Shown piece after piece: positions 8,819 to 18,181 of a stretch of 64,000 bases of DNA. Each line of letters starts with the position of its first letter. The first letter of the stretch is position 1. The notes beneath the pieces are model-generated. The model was not told the DNA's origin, ran no database searches, and saw only the letters and a list, made by a program, of their open reading frames with translations. This DNA comes from Bacteroidia bacterium. GTDB lineage: Bacteria; Bacteroidota; Bacteroidia; Flavobacteriales; Flavobacteriaceae. The DNA lies in assembly GCA_030429955.1 (NCBI GenBank), contig JAUIGO010000005.1, positions 1 to 64,000 on the forward strand, written 5' to 3'. Position numbers and translations under genes: made by a program.

Positions 8819-10444
8819 ATGGGAAAAGGTTTCTTTAACGTACCAATTGCAGTCAACGAACCTGTAAAAGGATATGCTCCAGGATCTCCAGAACGTGAAG
8901 CTGTATTAAAAGCATACAAAGAGATGTTTAATAGTAAAACTGATGTGCCAATGTACATAAATGGTAAAGACGTTACTACTGGAAATACGAGAACAATGTC
9001 TCCTCCTCACGATCACAAACACATTGTAGGTCAATATCATATTGCTGAGAAATCTCACATTGATGAAGCTATTGCTACGGCTTTGGAAGCAAGAAAAGCT
9101 TGGGCTGAAATGCCATGGGAACAACGTGCAGGAATCTTTTTAAAAGCAGCTGAACTAATCGCTGGACCATACAGAGCTAAAATAAATGCTGCTACCATGA
9201 TTGCGCAATCTAAAACAGTTCATCAAGCTGAAATTGATGCTGCTTGTGAGTTGATAGATTTCTTACGTTTCAATGTGCAGTTTATGACTGACATTTACAT
9301 GGAACAACCAGAAAGCACAAGTGATGCTTGGAACCGTATTGAGTATAGACCACTAGAAGGTTTCACCTATGCTGTAACACCATTTAACTTTACTGCTATT
9401 GCTGGAAACCTTCCTTCATGTATGGCATTAATGGGAAATGTCGTGGTTTGGAAGCCAAGTGATAGTCAGATATTTTCTGCTAAAGTAATCATGGATGTAT
9501 TTAAAGAAGCTGGAGTTCCTGCTGGAGTTATTAATGTCGTGTTTGGTGATCCAGTGATGATTACCAATACTGTAATGGCAAGTCCTGATTTTTCCGGATT
9601 ACATTTTACAGGGTCTACATTTATCTTTAAAGAACTTTGGAAACAAATAGGAAATAACATTCATAACTATAAAACATATCCTAGAATTGTAGGTGAAACA
9701 GGTGGAAAAGATTTTATCGTTGCACACAAAACTGCTAATGCAAAACAAGTAGCAACAGCTATTTCTAGAGGTGCTTTTGAATTTCAAGGACAAAAATGTA
9801 GTGCAGCTTCAAGAGCTTATATTCCATCAAATTTATGGAGTGATGTGAAGACATATTTATTAGAAGATATCAAGTCGTTTAAAATGGGTTCTCCTGAAGA
9901 TTTAAGCAACTTTATTACTGCAGTTATTCACGAAGGTTCTTTTGACAAATTGGCTAAATATATTGACCAAGCTAAAGCTGATAAAGATGCCGAAATTATT
10001 GCTGGTGGAAATTACGACAAGAGTAAAGGTTACTTTATCGAACCTACTGTAATTGTTACCACAAATCCTAAGTACCAAACCATGTGCACTGAGCTATTTG
10101 GCCCAGTCATTACTATATATGTTTATGATGAAAACAAATATTCTGAAACATTAAAACTTGTTGATGAAACTAGTGAGTACGCCTTAACAGGAGCAATTTT
10201 AGCAACTGACAGATATGCTATAGTTGAAGCGACTAAAACATTACAAAACTCTGCTGGAAACTTCTATATTAACGATAAACCAACAGGAGCAGTTGTAGGT
10301 CAACAACCATTTGGTGGCGCAAGAGCCTCAGGAACCAATGATAAAGCAGGCTCTGCTCAAAACTTATCACGTTGGGTGTCTCCAAGAATGATAAAGGAAA
10401 CATTTGTAACTCCAACGGATTACAGATATCCTTTCTTAGGATAA
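8819..10444 (+). CDS. pruA: L-glutamate gamma-semialdehyde dehydrogenase (1-pyrroline-5-carboxylate dehydrogenase)
   Basis: This NAD+-dependent enzyme oxidises glutamate semialdehyde to glutamate in the second step of proline breakdown. The 541-residue protein belongs to the single-domain group 1 P5C dehydrogenases, not the bifunctional PutA. Catalytic residues are Glu293 in VGETGGKDFI and Cys327 in FQGQKCSAASR. The start at 8819 (MGKGFFNVPI) is preferred over upstream non-ATG codons because it lies just after the -7 box with a normal leader. No proline dehydrogenase is next to it. A strong hairpin terminator follows at once. Confidence 0.95.
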   Translation: MGKGFFNVPIAVNEPVKGYAPGSPEREAVLKAYKEMFNSKTDVPMYINGKDVTTGNTRTMSPPHDHKHIVGQYHIAEKSHIDEAIATALEARKAWAEMPWEQRAGIFLKAAELIAGPYRAKINAATMIAQSKTVHQAEIDAACELIDFLRFNVQFMTDIYMEQPESTSDAWNRIEYRPLEGFTYAVTPFNFTAIAGNLPSCMALMGNVVVWKPSDSQIFSAKVIMDVFKEAGVPAGVINVVFGDPVMITNTVMASPDFSGLHFTGSTFIFKELWKQIGNNIHNYKTYPRIVGETGGKDFIVAHKTANAKQVATAISRGAFEFQGQKCSAASRAYIPSNLWSDVKTYLLEDIKSFKMGSPEDLSNFITAVIHEGSFDKLAKYIDQAKADKDAEIIAGGNYDKSKGYFIEPTVIVTTNPKYQTMCTELFGPVITIYVYDENKYSETLKLVDETSEYALTGAILATDRYAIVEATKTLQNSAGNFYINDKPTGAVVGQQPFGGARASGTNDKAGSAQNLSRWVSPRMIKETFVTPTDYRYPFLG

Positions 10445-10468
10445 GAAATGGGTAACTCTCTTATTTAA

Positions 10469-10500
10469 AAACCCTTAAACAAAATGTTTAAGGGTTTTTT
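10469..10500 (+). terminator. Rho-independent terminator after pruA
   Basis: AACCCTTAAAC pairs with GTTTAAGGGTT around a five-base loop and ends in a run of six Ts. It starts 24 bases after the pruA stop. Confidence 0.88.
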
Positions 10501-10558
10501 ATTGGTCTTTTTTGGGATTTCTTTTGTATCTTGAAGTGCTAATTAATCAACAATTATT

Positions 10559-12925
10559 ATGAAAAAAATTACTTTACTACTCTTACTCCCTTTTTCACTT
10601 TTTGCACAAAACAATCTGAATTCCATTTTTGATGATTTAGACATCTCTGAAATGAAAACTTCTATCTTGTTCAATCACTTTATGAGCTCTTCAGATATTG
10701 CAAATGATTCTAAAACCCATTTTGACACCTTTGGTTATTTTCAAGCCTACAATGAATTGGCAAATGGTGATAAGCAAAAACGTTTCAAAGATTTTTCTTT
10801 TTTAAAGACACTTCAAAAAGAAGGAAAATTAAACAATACCTTACAAATAGGGGTTTTATTTACTGAATTCGATTATATAAACGATGAAAGCTTAAAAAAC
10901 GGAAGCCTTACTCCTAACAATGGAAAACTCATAAAAGTTCAAAATTCCGACAAACCTATCTTCAACACCAAACAAAAACTAATTGCGGCACCTTTAAGCT
11001 TAAAACACAAAGGATTGAATGTTAATTATAAGATTTCAGAAGATATTTTTCTAAACACAACCAGTTCTGCAATTTCAAATATTAAAATAGATTTTGGTGA
11101 TGGTAATGGATTCAAAACCGTTTCAATTGGCAATTCTGTTAACATTAACTACCTCAACGAGGGAAAAAAGAATTTAACTTTTTTAATTACTTTAAACTCT
11201 GGAGATGTTTTTCAATCCTATAGCTCCATAAACATTGAAGATACTAGAAATGTAAATGCAGTACCTTTTACTGCTTCTATTACACCTGATTTGATGGTTT
11301 ATGGAGAAACTACTAATTATCCTGGAGAAGGTGAATACGAAATATTTTTGGATACAGATACTGGAGTTTTAGATAAGCCCATTATTCTTGTTGATGGTTT
11401 TGATCCAGGTGACACTAGAGATATTGCAGCTTTATACAGCTCTTTGGATTATGTAGGTGCTGGTGGACCAGAAAATCTTGCAGATTTTGTAAGATCACAA
11501 GGTTTTGATGTCGTACTTTTAAATTTTCCAGTGTACACAAGAGCTGCAGATATGACTGAAGTTGATGGAGGAGCCGATTTTATTGAACGGAACGCTATGT
11601 TATTGGTTGAACTACTTAATATCATAAATGCAACAAAAGTTGGAACAGAAGAAAACGTTATTATTGGACCAAGTATGGGAGGATTGATTTCACGTTATGC
11701 ACTGAATTATATGGATGATAATGCCATTGACCATGAAACTCGTTTATGGATGTCTATTGATGCACCACATCATGGAGCTAATGTACCTCTTGGATTACAA
11801 CATTTACTCAACTATATGGCATTTGGGCTAGGCGGCAATAATGTAACAACGTTACAACCAATTGTTGAAGGCATGCTAAAATCTCCAGCTGCGAGACAAA
11901 TGCTCACTGACCATTTAGAAGCTCATGCTTTGGCTAATGGTTACGATTTTGATAATACAGCAACTGAAATTTTCCCAAAAGAACATCCTTGGAAAGCAAT
12001 TTTTGATAACAGGATAAATAGTTTTACATCCAATGGTTTCCCAGAAAACACCAGAAATGTCTCTATTATTAATGGCAGTGGAGATAATTTGCGCTATCAA
12101 GACAAAAATAGTAATGATATTTTACCTGGATTTTCTATTATTAATTCTACTTTAGATACTGGTGTAATATTTACTACAGCTGAGTTGGAAGTTAATATGA
12201 CACCTACATCAGCCGCTTCTGGCACAGGACAATTAATAAGCTCAGTAGATATTTTGTTTTTTGGTGGTTCTGTAATTGGAGGTCCAAAAACAGCAACAGC
12301 TAAAGCATTCTCATATACTGATGGTATTGACGCTGGTTCAGGTGGTTTATTTGATATTTCTGGATTAAGTGAAGGTATTGACACAAGTGGTTTAGTTGGC
12401 GACTTTTTAGATGCATTAAATACTGATGTTTTTAATTTTATTCCTTCTGTTAGTGCAATGGCAATGGAAATTACAAGTAATGAGATCGATTGGTATCATG
12501 ATATTGATTTAGGCGCTGGAAGCCCTCCTACAGAAGCACCAACGTTTGCTGTTAATGATAATACACCTTTTGTAAATTGGTATATCCCAACAAATAATGA
12601 ACCTCATGTGCAACTAACCGAAGCCAATGTCACTTTCGCTCTAACTGAGATTATTCCTTCAACATTGAGCACTCCAATTGTGGAACATGATTTTATAAAA
12701 TTAGAAAAAAACCCAATAAATAATGAGCTTGTAATTTTAAATTCATCAAATACACAAGCAGCTAATATTCAAATTATTGATATTACAGGAAAAGTGGTTT
12801 ATGAAAACGGAAAACTGATGCTTAACGAGAGAACTTCGGTCCCAATCAATCTGTCTTCAGGATTGTATATTTTGAATGTTAAGGCTAACTATCAAACGCT
12901 TAAAACAAAGTTAGTTGTCAACTAA
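10559..12925 (+). CDS. Secreted alpha/beta hydrolase (lipase/esterase-like) with T9SS type A sorting domain
   Basis: A signal peptide (residues 1-16, ending LFAQ) starts a 788-residue exported protein. Residues ~150-235 look like a PKD-type beta domain (DFGDGNGF). The hydrolase core begins near 270 (KPIILVDGFDPGD) and has the nucleophile elbow GPSMGG with Ser372, followed by SIDAPHHGANVP, which resembles triacylglycerol lipase and PGAP1-like folds. The last ~75 residues (NPINNEL...DITGKVVYE...LSSGLYILNV) are a T9SS type A sorting domain, so it should be exported to the surface or medium. The substrate is unknown. It is a single gene between two terminators. Confidence 0.85.
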   Translation: MKKITLLLLLPFSLFAQNNLNSIFDDLDISEMKTSILFNHFMSSSDIANDSKTHFDTFGYFQAYNELANGDKQKRFKDFSFLKTLQKEGKLNNTLQIGVLFTEFDYINDESLKNGSLTPNNGKLIKVQNSDKPIFNTKQKLIAAPLSLKHKGLNVNYKISEDIFLNTTSSAISNIKIDFGDGNGFKTVSIGNSVNINYLNEGKKNLTFLITLNSGDVFQSYSSINIEDTRNVNAVPFTASITPDLMVYGETTNYPGEGEYEIFLDTDTGVLDKPIILVDGFDPGDTRDIAALYSSLDYVGAGGPENLADFVRSQGFDVVLLNFPVYTRAADMTEVDGGADFIERNAMLLVELLNIINATKVGTEENVIIGPSMGGLISRYALNYMDDNAIDHETRLWMSIDAPHHGANVPLGLQHLLNYMAFGLGGNNVTTLQPIVEGMLKSPAARQMLTDHLEAHALANGYDFDNTATEIFPKEHPWKAIFDNRINSFTSNGFPENTRNVSIINGSGDNLRYQDKNSNDILPGFSIINSTLDTGVIFTTAELEVNMTPTSAASGTGQLISSVDILFFGGSVIGGPKTATAKAFSYTDGIDAGSGGLFDISGLSEGIDTSGLVGDFLDALNTDVFNFIPSVSAMAMEITSNEIDWYHDIDLGAGSPPTEAPTFAVNDNTPFVNWYIPTNNEPHVQLTEANVTFALTEIIPSTLSTPIVEHDFIKLEKNPINNELVILNSSNTQAANIQIIDITGKVVYENGKLMLNERTSVPINLSSGLYILNVKANYQTLKTKLVVN

Positions 12926-12940
12926 CTAATTTATAACTTC

Positions 12941-12972
12941 AAAAAAAAGCCTCATTAACTGAGGCTTTTTTT
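12941..12972. terminator. Bidirectional terminator between the hydrolase gene and rsmG
   Basis: AGCCTCA and TGAGGCT form a stem with a five-base loop, flanked by eight As on one side and seven Ts on the other, so it can stop both converging transcripts. It overlaps the rsmG stop codon. Confidence 0.85.
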
Positions 12973-13600
12973 ATGGTTTATACTTCAAAGGCAAATGCAC
13001 TACTTTTTTGGTTTCAAAAAAATCTTCATCAAAATAATCTGTCAAGTTGTATAAAGTAGCTTTTGGATAATTTTGCAACTCTTCAGTTAAATCACCACCT
13101 TTAAGATAGAGAATCCCATTTTTAAGTTCATGTTTGCTCTTTTTGTTTACTTTGTTTTTTACCCAACCAACAAAACTTGGCATCGCTGTTACAGCTCTAC
13201 TCACAATAAAATCAAAGGTTTCATTAATATCTTCAGCACGTTTGTGCGAGGTTTTTACATTGGTTAATCCTAAATCTTCAGCAACAGCATCAACGACTTT
13301 TAATTTCTTATTTATACTATCAACCAAATGAAATTTGCATTCAGGATATAGTATCGCTAAGGGAATTCCTGGAAAGCCTCCTCCTGTTCCAACATCCATA
13401 ATATTGGTACCTTCCTTAAATTGCAAAACCTTTGCTATTCCTAGGGAATGCAATACATGACGAAGATACAACTCGTCAATATCCTTTCTTGAAACAACGT
13501 TAATTTTAGCGTTCCAATCAGAATATAAATCAAATAATTTGCTGAACTGTTCTTTTTGAGTATCAGTCAAGTTAGGAAAGTACTTCAGGATTAATTCCAT
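12971..13600 (-). CDS. rsmG: 16S rRNA (guanine527-N7)-methyltransferase
   Basis: RsmG methylates G527 of 16S rRNA with S-adenosylmethionine. The 209-residue protein shows the Rossmann SAM motif IMDVGTGGGFPGIPLA (about residues 68-84) and the family segments YLRHVLHSL and FDFIVSRAV. The ATG at 13600 is used; a TTG codon directly before it is less likely. In many bacteria the gene lies with the parABS locus near the origin, but here its neighbours are an exported hydrolase and a desaturase. Confidence 0.94.
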   Translation of the reverse strand: MELILKYFPNLTDTQKEQFSKLFDLYSDWNAKINVVSRKDIDELYLRHVLHSLGIAKVLQFKEGTNIMDVGTGGGFPGIPLAILYPECKFHLVDSINKKLKVVDAVAEDLGLTNVKTSHKRAEDINETFDFIVSRAVTAMPSFVGWVKNKVNKKSKHELKNGILYLKGGDLTEELQNYPKATLYNLTDYFDEDFFETKKVVHLPLKYKP

Positions 13601-13619
13601 CAAATTTCTTATTTTAGGA

Positions 13620-13627
13620 CAAAATTA
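13620..13627 (-). promoter_or_regulatory. Possible -7 box for rsmG
   Basis: The minus strand reads TAATTTTG, 19 bases upstream of the rsmG ATG. The match to TAnnTTTG is exact, but the leader would be short and no -33 element is seen. Confidence 0.35.
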
Positions 13628-13682
13628 ACTATTTTGGATTGATAATAAATCGATTTAAAAGAATATCAATTTAATAATTAAT

Positions 13683-13690
13683 TATATTTG
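13683..13690 (+). promoter_or_regulatory. -7 box for the desaturase gene
   Basis: TATATTTG followed by CA is the commonest form of the Bacteroidota -7 element. It lies 40 bases upstream of the ATG. Confidence 0.55.
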
Positions 13691-13730
13691 CAACTTATTA
13701 TATAAAAACGATTAATAGCACGTTATTTAT

Positions 13731-14843
13731 ATGGATAACAAACAAAACATGACAAAACAAACACTCTCTTTTTCAAGAACTGACTCAGCCAAATTTTTCA
13801 GGACTTTAAATAAACGTGTAAACGATTATTTTAAAGAAAACAACATTAAAAAAACCGGAAATTGGAAATTATATACAAAAGCCATCATAATGTTCACATT
13901 ATTGCTTGGGCCTTTAATTTTACTACTAACAGTTGATTTACCAACTTGGGTTCAAATTTTATGCATGATGACCATAGGTATTGGTATGGCAGGAGTTGGA
14001 ATGAACGTAATGCACGATGCCAATCATGGTTCCTTTTCTAGTAAAAAATGGGTAAATAAGCTAATGGGAAGCAGCATTCATATTTTGGCTGGAAACGATT
14101 ACAACTGGAAAGTACAGCATAATGTGCTACACCATACATACACTAATATTCAAGGTCACGACGAAGATATTGATGCTGGTAGGATTATTCGCTTCTCAAA
14201 ACACACAAAGTGGCTTAAGATTCATCAATACCAAAAATACTATGCCTTTTTTCTGTATGGTTTACTAACAGTAAATTGGGCAATTACAACAGATTTTAAA
14301 CAAACTTATCAATATTTAAAAAGGAAATTATCTTATGGCGAATTTCCGAACCCTGCCACTCAATGGACCAAATTAATTATTGGTAAAATTATCTACTATA
14401 CAATATGGGTTGTTTTACCTTTATCATTAGGCTATGCTTGGTGGGAAGTTTTAATTGGGTTCTTAATCATGCATTATACTGCTGGCATAATTTTAAGCGT
14501 CATTTTCCAATTAGCGCATGTAATGCCTAATACTGAAATGCCACTGCCAGATGAAAATGGGAACATGAAAAATACATGGGCAATTCACCAATTGTTTACA
14601 ACGTCAAATTTTTCGCCTAAAAGCTGGTTAGTTGAATTTTATACTGGCGGATTGAACAGACAAGTTGAACATCATTTATTTTCTCACATTAGTCATGTTC
14701 ATTATAAAAAAATAGCAAAAATCGTAAAAGATACTGCCAATGAGTTTAGCTTACCTTATAATGAATATAACACCATTTGGAAGGCTATTGCTGAGCATTA
14801 TAGACAACTAAAGGTGTTGGGCCAAAAGCCTGCTCTTGCCTAA
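13731..14843 (+). CDS. Membrane fatty acid desaturase, di-iron, front-end type
   Basis: This 370-residue integral membrane enzyme would insert a double bond into an acyl chain using O2 and a di-iron site. All three histidine boxes are present: HDANH (95-99), HNVLHH (130-135) and QVEHH (311-315). The glutamine in the third box is typical of front-end (delta-5/delta-6, linoleoyl-CoA-like) desaturases. There is no fused cytochrome b5 domain, so an outside electron donor such as ferredoxin is needed. Hydrophobic segments lie at about 50-90, 170-190 and 220-265. The aminotransferase gene follows after 31 bases and could be read from the same promoter, although the two have no obvious shared pathway. 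Confidence 0.88.
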   Translation: MDNKQNMTKQTLSFSRTDSAKFFRTLNKRVNDYFKENNIKKTGNWKLYTKAIIMFTLLLGPLILLLTVDLPTWVQILCMMTIGIGMAGVGMNVMHDANHGSFSSKKWVNKLMGSSIHILAGNDYNWKVQHNVLHHTYTNIQGHDEDIDAGRIIRFSKHTKWLKIHQYQKYYAFFLYGLLTVNWAITTDFKQTYQYLKRKLSYGEFPNPATQWTKLIIGKIIYYTIWVVLPLSLGYAWWEVLIGFLIMHYTAGIILSVIFQLAHVMPNTEMPLPDENGNMKNTWAIHQLFTTSNFSPKSWLVEFYTGGLNRQVEHHLFSHISHVHYKKIAKIVKDTANEFSLPYNEYNTIWKAIAEHYRQLKVLGQKPALA

Positions 14844-14874
14844 TTCTTTTTTTAGACAAAATTAAAATAGTATA

Positions 14875-16059
14875 ATGGAACTACTTTCAGATAGGGTATT
14901 AAATATGTCTACTTCTGCTACATTAGCAATGGCAGCAAAAGCTCGCGAATTAAAAGCAGAGGGCAAAGACATTATCAGCTTAAGTTTGGGCGAACCAGAT
15001 TTTAACACTCCAGACTTTATAAAAGATGCCGCAATAAAAGCTATTAACGAAAACTATAATACCTACACTCCAGTTGATGGTTATGTAGAGCTAAAGGAGG
15101 CTATCATTACCAAATTTAAACGTGATAACGGCCTACATTATACCTTGCCACAAATTGTAGTGTCTACAGGAGCCAAACAATCTTTGGCCAATGTAGCAGC
15201 TGTAATGATAAATCCTGGTGATGAGGTTATACTTCCATGTCCTTATTGGGTAAGTTACAGTGATATTGTTGAACTTAATGAAGGTGTCCCTGTTGAAGTA
15301 AAAACAACAATTGATACAGATTTTAAAATGACTGCAGAACAACTGGAAGCAGCCATTACACCAAAAACCAAAATGATTTGGTATAGCTCACCATGTAATC
15401 CAAGCGGTTCGGTTTATAGCAAAGAAGAACTTCGTGCCTTGGCTGATGTATTACAAAAACACCCTAACATTTTTGTGGTTTCAGATGAAATCTATGAACA
15501 TATCAACTTTGTTGGCCAACATGCAAGCATGGCTCAGTTTCCAGATATGTATGATAGAACCGTTACTGTAAATGGCGTATCAAAAGCATTTGCGATGACT
15601 GGTTGGCGAATTGGCTTTATTGGTGCTCCTGCTTTTATTGCAAGAGCATGTAATAAAATGCAAGGTCAAATCACTAGTGGAGCAAATTGCATTGCACAAC
15701 GTGCTGTAATTACTGCTATGGAAGCTTCACCTAGTACAGTGCAATATATGGTTGATGAGTTTAAAGTGCGTCGTGATTTGGTATTGGATTTATTGAGCAA
15801 GATTGAAGGCTTTAACACCAATACACCAGAAGGTGCTTTTTATGTATTTCCAGATATATCAAGTTATTTTGGAAAAACACTTCGTGGAACAAAAATTAAT
15901 AACGCAACCGATTTTTCTCTTTACTTATTAGGAGAAGCCTTAGTAGCAACTGTTACAGGAGAAGCTTTTGGAAACCCAAACTGCATCAGGCTGTCTTATG
16001 CAGCATCACAAGAACAAATAAAAGAAGCTATAAAACGAATCAAACAAGCTGTTAGTTAA
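14875..16059 (+). CDS. Class I aminotransferase, aspartate aminotransferase type
   Basis: The protein is a PLP-dependent fold type I aminotransferase of 394 residues. Lys237 in SKAFAMTGWR is the expected Schiff-base lysine; Asn175 (CNPSG), Asp204 and Tyr207 (SDEIYEH) are the usual cofactor contacts, and Arg372-region NCIRLSYA binds the substrate carboxylate. It resembles the AspC/AatA-like subgroup Ib enzymes that transfer the amino group between aspartate and 2-oxoglutarate, but subgroup Ib enzymes vary in substrate and sequence alone cannot fix it. A strong terminator follows. Confidence 0.88.
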   Translation: MELLSDRVLNMSTSATLAMAAKARELKAEGKDIISLSLGEPDFNTPDFIKDAAIKAINENYNTYTPVDGYVELKEAIITKFKRDNGLHYTLPQIVVSTGAKQSLANVAAVMINPGDEVILPCPYWVSYSDIVELNEGVPVEVKTTIDTDFKMTAEQLEAAITPKTKMIWYSSPCNPSGSVYSKEELRALADVLQKHPNIFVVSDEIYEHINFVGQHASMAQFPDMYDRTVTVNGVSKAFAMTGWRIGFIGAPAFIARACNKMQGQITSGANCIAQRAVITAMEASPSTVQYMVDEFKVRRDLVLDLLSKIEGFNTNTPEGAFYVFPDISSYFGKTLRGTKINNATDFSLYLLGEALVATVTGEAFGNPNCIRLSYAASQEQIKEAIKRIKQAVS

Positions 16060-16083
16060 ATTAGATTTGATTTAAAATTAAAA

Positions 16084-16120
16084 GAAAGCCACAACTTAAA
16101 CTAAGTTGTGGCTTTCTCAT
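16084..16120 (+). terminator. Terminator after the aminotransferase gene
   Basis: A 15-bp perfect stem (GAAAGCCACAACTTA with its complement) with a three-base apparent loop, 25 bases after the stop codon. The T-run is interrupted (TTTCTCATTTTT), so it may act partly as an RNA 3' end stabiliser. Confidence 0.75.
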
Positions 16121-16184
16121 TTTTAACTAACTACTATTAAAATGAAAAATATTTATGAATTATTATAGGTAAACACCAAGCCAA

Positions 16185-16442
16185 CTAACTTACTATAGCA
16201 ATGATGATTAAAGTAAAAACTGTAAGCTTTAAGATGGCATCTATACTTAACGAACATTGGTATAGATTGCTCTTAACCTTCTGTTTTACACCAAATATCG
16301 AAGTTGGTTTTGAGTGAAAGAAATTATCTTGAATTTCTTCTTTGTAAGATGATGTCAATAACCCTTCATTTTTAAATACAAAAGGTTCGGGTTTCTGTTT
16401 GGGTAATGGCTCTAAGTCCACTTGTGTTAATACTAATTCCAT
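16185..16442 (-). CDS. Small uncharacterised protein with one C-terminal membrane helix
   Basis: I do not recognise this 85-residue protein. The first ~65 residues are polar, with prolines and lysines (LEPLPKQKPEPF), and the last ~18 (ILKLTVFTLIIIAIVS) form one hydrophobic segment that ends the protein, so it looks like a tail-anchored membrane protein facing the cytoplasm. It lies downstream of trkH on the same strand, 162 bases away in the direction against transcription flow, so it has its own leader. It could be a spurious ORF, but the amphipathic design and the ATG start favour a real gene. Confidence 0.45.
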   Translation of the reverse strand: MELVLTQVDLEPLPKQKPEPFVFKNEGLLTSSYKEEIQDNFFHSKPTSIFGVKQKVKSNLYQCSLSIDAILKLTVFTLIIIAIVS

Positions 16443-16604
16443 GATTAATTGTTTTTGATTGATTTATACTTATAAGACGTTTATCTATTAAAAATGTTAC
16501 AGAAAATCGTACAATGCAACTTCAAAAACATCATAAAAAATCATGCTAAATATTATAAATATTGATACTTCGAGAAGTTTGATTGTTTTAAAAATAATTC
16601 GTAA

Positions 16605-18098
16605 TTATCTATTTCTCCAAAAGAAAGGAGTGAAAAGAATAAGAACCGTAAAGAGCTCCAGACGACCAATAAGCATTAAAAAAGAGCACCACCATTTACC
16701 AAGAGTTGGCATGTCATAAAAATTATCTACTGGTCCAAAATCTCCTAAAGCCGGACCAACATTTCCTAAACTGGACGCAGCAACACCAACAGACGAATCA
16801 AAGTCAAGACCTAACATAGAGAAGCCTAAAGCACCAACAATAAACGAGAGCATGTACAAAATAAAAAAAGCAAGGATGTTAAATACAATGCCTCCAGAAA
16901 TAGATTTCTTATTATAGCGTACTGGCAAAACCGCATTAGGATGCAAGGTACGTTTGAACTCTACAAAACCGTTTTTAATCATCATTAAATGCCTAACCAC
17001 TTTTACACCACCAGCTGTACTACCAGCTGAACCTCCAAGAAACATTAGTCCAAAAAAGAAAACTACCAGAAAGGGTGTCCATAAGGTGTAGTTTGCAGTT
17101 ACAAACCCTGTAGTTGTGATAATTGCCAATACTTGAAACAACGCATGCCTAAAAGCACTTTCTGCTTCACCCCAAACCATTGGATGGTTTATTGTTGAAA
17201 CTGCAACATCTGCATTAAAATAAATAATTAATGCTGCCACTATTGTGAAAATTGCTATAAACTTGAAGTAAAGTTTAAACTCTTCATCATGGATTATTTT
17301 CTGCACTTTTCCTTTAAATGCAAAGTAACTCAATACAAAATTTGTTCCTGCCAAAAACATAAACACAATCACGATGTACTGAATAATGGGTTGCCCATTC
17401 CAATGTGCCAAACTCGCATTTTTTGTAGAAAAACCTCCTGTAGACAAAGTACACATTGAGTGATTTATAGCATCAAAAAAAGTCATTCCAGCAACTTGAA
17501 GCAAAATAGTTTCAGCCGCTGTATAACCAAAATAAATAAGCCATAAACGTTTAGCAGTATCAGTAATTCTTGGATGCAACTTGTCTGCACTTGGACCAGG
17601 AGCTTCAGCTGCAAAAAGTTGCATACCTCCAATACCAAGTAATGGTAAAATAGCAATTGCTAATACGATAATTCCCATACCACCAATCCAATGTGTTAAA
17701 CTTCTCCAAAACAAGACACCTTCTGGTAGTGATTCTATATCATTCAAAATGGTTGAGCCTGTAGTTGTATAACCAGACATGGTTTCAAAAAAAGCGTTGG
17801 TGAAACTTGGAATGGTTTCTGTAAACAAATAAGGCATGGTTCCAGACAACGTCATAATTATCCATCCAAAAGTAACCACAATATATCCTTCACGTTTGCC
17901 CATTTCTTTGTTAGAGTTCTTAGTGGCCAACATAACCAACCCTCCAAATACCAATGTGATGAGTCCTGATAAACTAATTTGAAGTGTTGCTCCATCCTTA
18001 TATATCCAACTCATAAGAGCAGCCAGCAACATAAAGCCTCCATTAAACAGCATGAGCAACCCTAAAAAATGAAAAATGATTTTATAATTGAGTTTCAT
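16605..18098 (-). CDS. trkH: Potassium uptake transporter membrane subunit TrkH
   Basis: TrkH is the K+-conducting subunit of the Trk system in the inner membrane. The 497-residue protein has about ten membrane segments and the four pore loops of the SKT family: GYTTTGST, LSTGGFST, ITTTGFVT and GGSAGSTAGG, each with the selectivity-filter glycine. The Arg in VVRHLMMIK after the fourth loop fits the gating region. It lies 83 bases downstream of trkA on the same strand, so the pair should be one transcript, with TrkA acting as the nucleotide-sensing ring. Confidence 0.94.
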   Translation of the reverse strand: MKLNYKIIFHFLGLLMLFNGGFMLLAALMSWIYKDGATLQISLSGLITLVFGGLVMLATKNSNKEMGKREGYIVVTFGWIIMTLSGTMPYLFTETIPSFTNAFFETMSGYTTTGSTILNDIESLPEGVLFWRSLTHWIGGMGIIVLAIAILPLLGIGGMQLFAAEAPGPSADKLHPRITDTAKRLWLIYFGYTAAETILLQVAGMTFFDAINHSMCTLSTGGFSTKNASLAHWNGQPIIQYIVIVFMFLAGTNFVLSYFAFKGKVQKIIHDEEFKLYFKFIAIFTIVAALIIYFNADVAVSTINHPMVWGEAESAFRHALFQVLAIITTTGFVTANYTLWTPFLVVFFFGLMFLGGSAGSTAGGVKVVRHLMMIKNGFVEFKRTLHPNAVLPVRYNKKSISGGIVFNILAFFILYMLSFIVGALGFSMLGLDFDSSVGVAASSLGNVGPALGDFGPVDNFYDMPTLGKWWCSFLMLIGRLELFTVLILFTPFFWRNR

Positions 18099-18181
18099 CT
18101 ATAAATATCTTTTTTGTAGGAGTCGTTTACGTTGTATCATTAGATTAAATCTTAAAGTTTTAATCATGCTATTCTTTGCTT

